Shown: piece after piece, positions 57,988 through 64,000 of the stretch | Layout of the letters: the number at the start of each line of letters is the position of its first letter | How positions within the stretch are numbered: the first letter of the stretch is position 1 | Assembly (NCBI GenBank): GCA_016180645.1 | Contig: JACPAV010000006.1 | Coordinates: forward strand, 1-64,000 | Length of the DNA: 64,000 nucleotides | DNA from: Nitrospirota bacterium | Lineage (GTDB): Bacteria > JACPQY01 | Direction: 5' to 3' | Notes under the pieces: generated by a model | What the model saw: the letters and a program-made list of their open reading frames with translations, nothing else | Told to the model about the DNA's origin: nothing | Databases searched by the model: none | Made by a program: the position numbers and the translations under genes

Positions 57988-59042
57988 ACCTTCCCCGTTT
58001 CGGCCGCCCGCGCCGCGGCCTGGGCCAGCACGCGAACCCCTTCAATGAAAATCGAGAATCGCTCGTCCTTCGTCAGTCCCTTCCTGTAGCGATAGTAGAT
58101 TTGCTGGAGAACCACCGCCGTCTTGAAGAGGGCGAATGCGTAGTAGAAAGACAGGTGGGTGACCGCTCGCCCCGTCTTTTCCGCGTATCGCGCCGCCAAC
58201 TCCTTGCGGGTTGGGTTTCCCGGCAGATGGGTAGGCCCGAACCCGAGGGCTTGAAGCTCAAATCCATCGTCCTCCTGCACCCAGTATCCCAGCGTGGTGC
58301 CCAGGTCCATCCACGGGTCCCCCACGGTGGACATCTCCCAGTCGAGGACTCCGATGATCCGGGTCAAATCCGCCGGGTCAAGGACCACGTTGTCGTACTT
58401 GTAGTCATTGTGAATGATGCCCGCGCCGCTCTCCGGCGGCCGATTCGCCTCGAGCCACTTTGCCGATGCGTCGATTTCGGGAATCGAGTCGGTCTGGGAG
58501 TCCGCGTAGCGTCGCGTCCACCCCGTCACTTGACGCTCCACATAACCCTCCGGCTTGCCAAGATCTCCCAATCCCGCGGCCTTGAAATCGATCTGGTGCA
58601 GCACGGCGAGATTGTCGATAAGCGACTCGCCCATTTTGCGAAGGGTTTCCGGTGTGAGGGACACGCCCTCAGGAATCTGGCGGCGCAGGATGACCCCTTT
58701 GATCCGCTCCATCAGATAGAACGGCGCCCCCAACACCGAGACGTCTTCGCAGTAGAGGATCGGCCGAGGAGCGGGAGGATAGACGGCGTGGAGCTTCGAG
58801 AGAATCCGATACTCCCGTCCCATGTCGTGCGCCGTCTTGACCTTGCTCCCGAAGGGAGGGCGCCGAAGGATCCATTCGTGCCCACCCGCTCGCACCAGGT
58901 AGGTCAAGTTGGAATGCCCGCTGGGAAACTGCTCAATGGCCAAAGCGCCCTCGGGTTCTCCCAATTCGCGCGCAAGAAGTTGACCCAGAGCAGCCGGGTC
59001 GAGTTCCTCGCCCGGTCGCGGGGGCCGGGCACCGTCTACCAC
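57984..59042 (-). CDS. APH/ACAD10-type kinase-like protein
   Basis: 352 residues. Protein-kinase-like fold: FPSGHSNLTYLVRAGGHEWI with the ATP lysine region RRPPFGSKVKTAHDMGREYR; Brenner motif IIHNDYKYDNVVLDP; DWEMSTVGDPWMDLG. This family stands beside acyl-CoA dehydrogenases as in ACAD10/ACAD11, where it phosphorylates 4-hydroxyacids so they can be dehydrated. The neighbour here is such a dehydrogenase, five bases away. Confidence 0.92.
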   Translation of the reverse strand: MVDGARPPRPGEELDPAALGQLLARELGEPEGALAIEQFPSGHSNLTYLVRAGGHEWILRRPPFGSKVKTAHDMGREYRILSKLHAVYPPAPRPILYCEDVSVLGAPFYLMERIKGVILRRQIPEGVSLTPETLRKMGESLIDNLAVLHQIDFKAAGLGDLGKPEGYVERQVTGWTRRYADSQTDSIPEIDASAKWLEANRPPESGAGIIHNDYKYDNVVLDPADLTRIIGVLDWEMSTVGDPWMDLGTTLGYWVQEDDGFELQALGFGPTHLPGNPTRKELAARYAEKTGRAVTHLSFYYAFALFKTAVVLQQIYYRYRKGLTKDERFSIFIEGVRVLAQAAARAAETGKV

Positions 59043-59047
59043 CTCCC

Positions 59048-60247
59048 TCAGATGTTCACCCCGTGCTGTTTGAGCAGGCGCCGCGCCACAACCACCTTGT
59101 GCACCTCGTCGGCCCCGTCGTAGATGCGCGAGGCCCGTTCATTCCGATAAAAGAAAGCCAGCGGCGTATCATCCGTTACACCGAGTGCGCCATGGACCTG
59201 GATGGCGCGGTCGATGACTTTTCCCATCACGGCCGCCACATAGAACTTGATCAGGGAGACTTCTTCCCTCGCCTCGTACAGCCCTTCGTTCTCGATTCTC
59301 CACGCCGCATGCAGGACCATCAGCCGGGCCGCCTGAATTTCCGCGCGGCATTCCGCTATCCACTCCTGAACGATCTGCTTGGAGCCGAGCATCTTTCCAG
59401 GTGACATCGGACGCGTGGCCGCGCGATGGCACATCAATTCGAATGACCTCTCACAAATTCCGATCCACCGCATGCAATGGTGAATCCGACCCGGTCCAAG
59501 CCTCTCCTGCGCAATGAGGAATCCGGTACCCTCCTCCCCCAGCCGGTTGGCTTGGGGAACGCGGCAGTTCTGGTAGATGATTTCGGCGTGGCTCGCGTAG
59601 TCGTCGCCCTTATGACCCATGACGGAGATATTCCGGACAAGGTTGAAGCCCGGTGTGCCCGTGGGAACGATGATCTGACTTGCCTGCATGTGGGGTTCGG
59701 CCTCGGGATTCGTGACGGCCATGACCACCGCAAACGCGGCGCCGTCGGCCGCCGTGGTGAACCACTTCTGTCCGTTGATCACATAGTCGGTGCCGTCCTT
59801 CACGGCCTTCGTCTCCATCCAGGTGGGATTCGAGCCGGGCAGCTCGGGCTCGGTCATCGAGAAACAGCTCCGGATTTCTCCTTTGAGGAGCGGAGTTAGG
59901 TACTTCTGTTTCTGCTCCGGGGTGCCATACTGCATCAGGATCTCCATGTTGCCGGAGTCGGGCGCCTGGCAATTGAAGAGGTAATGGCCCAATGGGCTCC
60001 GGCCCAGTTCCTCGCTGATCTGCGCGTGCTCCAGAAGCGAAAATCCCGCTCCGCCGAACTCCTGGGGCACCTGAGGACACCATAAACCCGTCTGCTTGAC
60101 TCGCTCCCGTTTCCCGGCAAGAACGGGGACCATCACCTTGAAGCTTTTTGTGGCGAAATCCCTTTCCAGCGGATACACCTCCTTCTTCATGAACTCGCGA
60201 ATCATCGCGATGACGGTGCGCATTTTTTCTGAGACTGCGAAATCCAT
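59048..60247 (-). CDS. Acyl-CoA dehydrogenase, ACAD10/11 type
   Basis: 399 residues from ATG 60247 (MDFAVSEKMRTVIAMIREFM); the frame extends to 60298. FAD/substrate motifs RSCFSMTEPELPGSNPTWME and WFTTAADGAAFAVVMA. C-terminal IYDGADEVHKVVVARRLL, with Asp where most ACADs have the Glu base motif YEGT, as in ACAD10/11. Together with the kinase gene it could route 4-hydroxyacyl-CoA into beta-oxidation. Confidence 0.93.
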   Translation of the reverse strand: MDFAVSEKMRTVIAMIREFMKKEVYPLERDFATKSFKVMVPVLAGKRERVKQTGLWCPQVPQEFGGAGFSLLEHAQISEELGRSPLGHYLFNCQAPDSGNMEILMQYGTPEQKQKYLTPLLKGEIRSCFSMTEPELPGSNPTWMETKAVKDGTDYVINGQKWFTTAADGAAFAVVMAVTNPEAEPHMQASQIIVPTGTPGFNLVRNISVMGHKGDDYASHAEIIYQNCRVPQANRLGEEGTGFLIAQERLGPGRIHHCMRWIGICERSFELMCHRAATRPMSPGKMLGSKQIVQEWIAECRAEIQAARLMVLHAAWRIENEGLYEAREEVSLIKFYVAAVMGKVIDRAIQVHGALGVTDDTPLAFFYRNERASRIYDGADEVHKVVVARRLLKQHGVNI

Positions 60248-60254
60248 GGATTCC

Positions 60255-60971
60255 CTATCGATAGGTCCAGAGGGACGAGTCCAAGTGCGGCAGGGCATTG
60301 AAGGTGCTGAGCGTAAAGTGCTCGCCTGAGAACAGGAACTCCGTCAGTGCGGAATTCCGGATCACCCACGCCAGGCTCAAGGTTGTCTTCTCGTCCGTAC
60401 CCAGCGCGCAATGCAGGGCGATGGAAATCGGCCCACCCGAGGTAAACGCGACCAGTTTCTGGCCCTTCGACGCCGCTTTCCGCATGGTGTCCAGAGACGA
60501 TCGAACCCGCTCGATAAACGCATCCCATCGCTCCACGCCCGGCCAGTTGAAGGACCCCCCCACCCAAAGCTTCATGATTTCCTGGAAGACAAGCTGGAAC
60601 TTTTTCGATGCCTCCTCCCGCCCGTTCGATTTCTGGAAGTCGTCGACGAGACTCCTGACATTGTCGTACCGGCCAACCAGTTCGGGAAGGGCCTGTCGAG
60701 TGAGTGTTTCCCAATCGTATTCATCCAAACCCGGAAGGACTTCGGCCTTCGGCCACGGAGAGCCATTTTGGAGCGAGGGAGCCGAGGCCAACTCGGCCGT
60801 TTTCAGATGTCTCTTCCTCGGTCCCACGAACACGCGATCGAAGCGCATGCTACGCTCATGCCAGAAAAGGCCGAGACGGCGCGACTGTTCTTCGCCCACA
60901 TCGGAGAGGCGGTCATAGTTCTCGTCCAACCACGAGGCCTGACCATGTCGTACCAAAGTGAGTGTGCTCAT
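60255..60971 (-). CDS. Histidine phosphatase superfamily protein
   Basis: 238 residues. RHG motif TLTLVRHGQASW (H9 phospho-acceptor), FVGPRKRHLKTAELA (second arginine), LPGLDEYDWE, and VAFTSGGPISIALHCALG (second histidine region). Phosphoglycerate-mutase-like fold. First gene of the operon with ACAD, kinase and glycosyltransferase; it may hydrolyse a phospho-intermediate made by the kinase, an inference from position. Confidence 0.9.
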   Translation of the reverse strand: MSTLTLVRHGQASWLDENYDRLSDVGEEQSRRLGLFWHERSMRFDRVFVGPRKRHLKTAELASAPSLQNGSPWPKAEVLPGLDEYDWETLTRQALPELVGRYDNVRSLVDDFQKSNGREEASKKFQLVFQEIMKLWVGGSFNWPGVERWDAFIERVRSSLDTMRKAASKGQKLVAFTSGGPISIALHCALGTDEKTTLSLAWVIRNSALTEFLFSGEHFTLSTFNALPHLDSSLWTYR

Positions 60972-61032
60972 ATCTTGCCGTCGCGAGTGTTTCGAGCCTA
61001 CGCGCGGCTTTTTGTTCTGTCAAAGCCGCCCC

Positions 61033-61953
61033 TCAATCGGGGCGAAGGCTCGACAGAAGGAGGCGCCGCATGAGCGGGATTGGCGCAGGTTGCCCCGTCC
61101 AGATCTGAAACGACTCCGCCGCCTGGTAGAGAAACATCGCCCACCCTCCCAGCGTTCTCCGACCGGCCTTCTTCGCCGCCTTCAAGAAAGGCGTCTCGAG
61201 CGGGCGGTAGACGATGTCAGCAACCCGCGCCTGGCGGGGAGAATCCTGGAATGGAAATCGAATGGCGCTCCGTCCGTCCAATCCGACGGATGTGGTTTGA
61301 ACGATCAGATCGGCCCCCTCGGCGGCGTGTTCCATGGAAGTTCGATCCAGCGCAGCGCTTTCCACGATGGTCTTGCGCGTCACCGTCCTCACATTAACGG
61401 CCAGGCTCCGGGCCCTCGAGACCGTGCGATTCAGGATGATGATCGAGCGTAACCCGCACGGCGCCAGTGCGTGCGCCACTCCCTTCGCGGCGCCTCCCGC
61501 ACCGAGAATCACCACTCTTTTCCCACGCGCGTCGAAGCCGAATTCCTTCTTGATCGCCGCCAGGAATCCCGAACCATCCGTGTTGAATCCCTCCAGTCGG
61601 CGGCCGCGAACGCGGATGCAATTTACAGCCCCGCACACTTTTGCTTCAGGTGAAAGGTGATCGATGAATCGCAGAACCGCCTCTTTGTGAGGCACGGTTA
61701 CGTTCATCCCCAAGGTACGAGCGTGCGGAGCAAGCCCGAAAAACGGCCGGAGCAAACGATGAGGAAGCCGCAGGGGAACATACACATGGGGCAGCCCCAC
61801 TTTCTTGAAGGCTGCATTGTGGAGGAGGGGCGAGAGCGAATGGGAGACCGGGTCCCCAATCAGCCAAGCGACGCAGGGATTCGATCGTCTTTCCACTCGT
61901 CGTCCGTGCAGCGGAGCGGAAGGGAGCGTCTGAGGCTCAATCTTTTCTATCAC
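61033..61953 (-). CDS. aroE: Shikimate dehydrogenase
   Basis: 306 residues. WLIGDPVSHSLSPLLHNAAF, catalytic lysine in MNVTVPHKEAVLRFID, NTDGSGFLAAI, NADP loop VVILGAGGAAKGVAHAL and LNRTVSRARSL, and GGWAMFLYQAAESFQIWTG. An N-terminal extension of about 28 residues precedes the core. Reduces 3-dehydroshikimate in chorismate synthesis. Overlaps ribF by 17 bases. Confidence 0.95.
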   Translation of the reverse strand: MIEKIEPQTLPSAPLHGRRVERRSNPCVAWLIGDPVSHSLSPLLHNAAFKKVGLPHVYVPLRLPHRLLRPFFGLAPHARTLGMNVTVPHKEAVLRFIDHLSPEAKVCGAVNCIRVRGRRLEGFNTDGSGFLAAIKKEFGFDARGKRVVILGAGGAAKGVAHALAPCGLRSIIILNRTVSRARSLAVNVRTVTRKTIVESAALDRTSMEHAAEGADLIVQTTSVGLDGRSAIRFPFQDSPRQARVADIVYRPLETPFLKAAKKAGRRTLGGWAMFLYQAAESFQIWTGQPAPIPLMRRLLLSSLRPD

Positions 61954-63001
61954 GCCCCAAGCGATGGAATGTTTGCGCCGCCCTTTTCGCTCGTGGGTCT
62001 TGCTTGGCTTCGCGCAAGGCCCACGTCCAAGGACGGCGATATGAAACCAGATGATGATGCGGCGCGGAGTGGATGTCTTTGGCGATCTGCCGCTTCAACG
62101 CATCCACGGAATCAAATTTCTTCTCTGACCGAATTCGCTCCAGGAGCTCGACGCGCAAGGTCCGCCCGTAGAGCGGTTTCTTCCATCCTGGGATGTGTAC
62201 CTCCAGGCTGAGCGTCTTCCCTCCCACCGTGGGATTGGTGCCAATGCTCATGACGGCCGGTAGCCGCTCGGGGGGATATTTACCCCTGTCCATCTCCACC
62301 CAAACCGAGTAGATGCCCTTGGCCGGGATCACCGCGTCACCCACATCCAGGTTCGCCGTGGGGAAACCGATCCTGGAACCGAGCCCTCGCCCCTTGCGGA
62401 CAACTCCGATCAACACGTAGGGACGCCCCAGGAGTTTCCGGGCTTCCGCCACTTCGCCCGCATTGATCTTCTCCCGAATCAGTGTGCTCTTGATGAGGAC
62501 CCCGTGCCGGCGGATCGGCGCCACGACCTGAAACTGAAATCCCCATTCCCGGGCCAGTTTCTCCAACAGGGCAGAATCACCCTCCCTATCTCTCCCGAAG
62601 AAGAAGTCATAGCCCACGATCAACACCCGCGCGCCCAGCCCCTTCACCACATAGCGCCGCACAAAATCCCTCGGAGCGAGACGCGCCGTACTGTGGCTGA
62701 ATCGAAGAACAAACAGGTGGTCCACTCCCGAAGACCGGATCTGGCGAATTTTTTCCGGGAGAGGGGTCAACAGCCTGAAATCCGCCGCCTTGCCGAGGAC
62801 CTTTCCGGGATGCGGGTGGAGCGTCACGATCACCGATTGGAGACCGGCCCGTCGGGCCGTCTCGCGGACGCGCCGGAAAATCTCCTGATGTCCCAAGTGC
62901 ACACCGTCAAAATTCCCGATCGTGGCAACGGTCCCGACCTTCCTGCTCCGTGCAGCCAGGATTGAAGCTCGAATCGATTTCAAACCGGTGTGGGCACGCA
63001 T
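61937..63001 (-). CDS. ribF: Bifunctional riboflavin kinase / FAD synthetase
   Basis: 354 residues. N-terminal nucleotidyltransferase: VATIGNFDGVHLGHQEIFRR, VTLHPHPGKVL, VGYDFFFGRDREGD. C-terminal flavokinase from about residue 190: GRPYVLIGVVRKGRGLGSRI, GFPTANLDV, SIGTNPTVGGKTLSLEVHI. Length slightly above the usual 310 because of a C-terminal tail after residue 310. Makes FMN and FAD, needed by the dehydrogenases nearby. Confidence 0.96.
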   Translation of the reverse strand: MRAHTGLKSIRASILAARSRKVGTVATIGNFDGVHLGHQEIFRRVRETARRAGLQSVIVTLHPHPGKVLGKAADFRLLTPLPEKIRQIRSSGVDHLFVLRFSHSTARLAPRDFVRRYVVKGLGARVLIVGYDFFFGRDREGDSALLEKLAREWGFQFQVVAPIRRHGVLIKSTLIREKINAGEVAEARKLLGRPYVLIGVVRKGRGLGSRIGFPTANLDVGDAVIPAKGIYSVWVEMDRGKYPPERLPAVMSIGTNPTVGGKTLSLEVHIPGWKKPLYGRTLRVELLERIRSEKKFDSVDALKRQIAKDIHSAPHHHLVSYRRPWTWALREAKQDPRAKRAAQTFHRLGRDRKD

Positions 63002-63074
63002 AGAATGCGGACACCCAAGCTATCCTCTCGATCCTTCGATGTCAACGGAACGGGCATGATGTAGACTACGCGCC

Positions 63075-64000
63075 ATGATCATGCACGCCTACATCGTCAA
63101 GGAGTTCCTCATTCCTTGTCTCATCGGCTTCTGCTTGTTCACATCCGTATTTCTCTCGGACAAAATTCTCCGCTTGCTGGACCTCCTCCTCACCCAGGGC
63201 GTGCCCTTCGCCGTGATTGCGCGACTCTATCTCCTCTCGCTTCCCTCGTTTCTCCCCATCACCATCCCGCTTTCATTCCTTGTGGGCCTCACGGTCGGGT
63301 TCGCCCGACTGTCCGCCGACGGCGAGTACATGGCGATGAGAGTGTCCGGCCGGCCGTTCCGGTCGCTCCTGGTTGCGCCGGCCGTCTTCGGGGTGATCTT
63401 CTACTCGCTTTCCATGTATGTTTCCGTCTACGCCCAGCCCAAAGCCGCCATGTCCTTCAAAGACCTCCTGAGAGAAACGGCCGAGAGCCAGATCGAGTCC
63501 GCCGTGAAAGAGCGCGTGTTCTTCGACGAGTTCGAAAACCTCCTGCTCTACGTTCAAAAGGTTTCCAAAGATACCCGCGCGTTTGGAGGGGTATTCATCT
63601 CCGACCAACGTGAAGGACGGAACATGACCGTGATAGCACGGAGCGGAGTCCTGACCAAACCCGCGGAGGATGTGCCCGAAGGCGAGCAGGAATCGCGAAA
63701 ATTCGTCCTCGAGGGGGGCGTGTCCGTCAGCCGGGCGAAGGATCGCGACGAGCTGACGCTTGTGCGTTTCGATCGCTACGAACTGCCGATGCGAAATGTG
63801 AAGAAGTCTTTCGTGAAGCCCCTGCCCGACCCGCGGGATCTGACTCACATTCAACTCAAGGCCGAAATCCAGCGCATGAAGGCCGAACAGGTGGAATTCA
63901 AACAGGTCTTTCCCTACGAAATCGAATTCTATCGTAAATGGGCAATGCCCTTTTCGTGCTTCGTTTTTCTCCTGCTGGGGCCCGCCCTCGTGGCGGTGGC
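63075..64000 (+). CDS. lptF: LptF/LptG-type permease, 3' end outside window
   Basis: At least 308 residues from ATG 63075 (MIMHAYIVKEFLIPCLIGFC); an alternative ATG is at 63081. YjgP/YjgQ layout: three N-terminal helices (LSLPSFLPITIPLSFLVG, then FARLSADGEYMAMRVSGRPF), a periplasmic jellyroll (about 125-285) and a start of the second helix bundle (RKWAMPFSCFVFLLLGPALV). LptF and LptG pull lipopolysaccharide from the inner membrane with LptB. A TAGACT (63062-63067) eight bases upstream suggests a leaderless mRNA. F versus G cannot be settled from one gene. Confidence 0.9.
   Translation, partial: MIMHAYIVKEFLIPCLIGFCLFTSVFLSDKILRLLDLLLTQGVPFAVIARLYLLSLPSFLPITIPLSFLVGLTVGFARLSADGEYMAMRVSGRPFRSLLVAPAVFGVIFYSLSMYVSVYAQPKAAMSFKDLLRETAESQIESAVKERVFFDEFENLLLYVQKVSKDTRAFGGVFISDQREGRNMTVIARSGVLTKPAEDVPEGEQESRKFVLEGGVSVSRAKDRDELTLVRFDRYELPMRNVKKSFVKPLPDPRDLTHIQLKAEIQRMKAEQVEFKQVFPYEIEFYRKWAMPFSCFVFLLLGPALVAV

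Overview
The window is a gene-dense, GC-rich stretch of a Gram-negative bacterial chromosome. Outer-membrane lipoproteins with clear lipoboxes, an LptF-type permease, LpoB, a TonB-like protein, complex I subunits and several acyl-CoA enzymes all point that way. DUF4388-DnaJ-TPR, DUF3047, PaaK-like ligases, APH/ACAD pairs and NtrC pairs suggest a lineage of the former Deltaproteobacteria (Myxococcota or Desulfobacterota-like). I cannot place it further from sequence alone. No rRNA, tRNA, CRISPR array, prophage or transposase gene was seen.

Layout. 0-3.7 kb: acyl-CoA cluster (thiolase, DUF35, PaaK-like ligase, divergent acyl-CoA dehydrogenase). 4-11 kb: membrane protein, a giant calcium-motif lipoprotein hydrolase coupled to an orphan TRAP-type binding protein, and a HupE-like membrane protein. 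10.96-11.55 kb: an AhpD/CMD-family gene interrupted by one in-frame TGA exactly at the second Cys of the CxxC motif and followed by a bacterial-type SECIS hairpin, so a probable selenoprotein. 11.6-18.6 kb: thioesterase, HicBA, a membrane-anchored Fis-type regulator, a second PaaK-like ligase and a hybrid kinase. 18.6-24 kb: a broken lipoprotein hydrolase gene, nuoI and nuoG without the rest of complex I, glpD and a JAMM peptidase. 24-27 kb: three phasin-like genes facing a TonB-like gene across two copies of a 24-bp dyad, then MazEF. 27-35 kb: LPP20, COG3014 and LpoB lipoproteins, a DUF433/DUF5615 pair, a SUMF1-type lipoprotein behind a (CCTG)12 tract, and a second LPP20 gene behind a promoter with a G8 spacer tract. 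35-41 kb: alaC, thrC, an MshEN protein, a macro-domain protein, tldD and DUF3047. 41-47 kb: NtrC-type regulator with its kinase, nadB and a lipoprotein. 47-55 kb: mtnP, ndk, GAF-HD-GYP, Mut7-C, UPF0047, ilvE, DUF4388-DnaJ-TPR and HU. 55-64 kb: bioF-like gene, an operon of GT2, APH, ACAD and histidine phosphatase, then aroE-ribF and the start of lptF.

Intergenic DNA is unusually structured. A REP family bounded by GTAG/CTAC has variable stems. Four of its pairs sit inside elements of exactly 91 bp with 13-bp terminal inverted repeats. A second, roughly 68-bp element lies in the loops of two REP hairpins, and its copies differ by compensatory base-pair changes. Arrays of 8-bp units (GTGRWCMN type) occur as inverted pairs at two gene boundaries. 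A 28-bp perfect inverted repeat separates two convergent genes. One REP palindrome lies in frame inside the DUF35 gene.

The genes together suggest a respiratory heterotroph that activates and oxidises acyl-CoA substrates, stores polyhydroxyalkanoate-like granules and invests in envelope lipoproteins and sensing (sigma-54 regulator, HD-GYP, MshEN). Start codons were adjusted where a ribosome binding site, signal peptide or ATGA overlap decided the matter.
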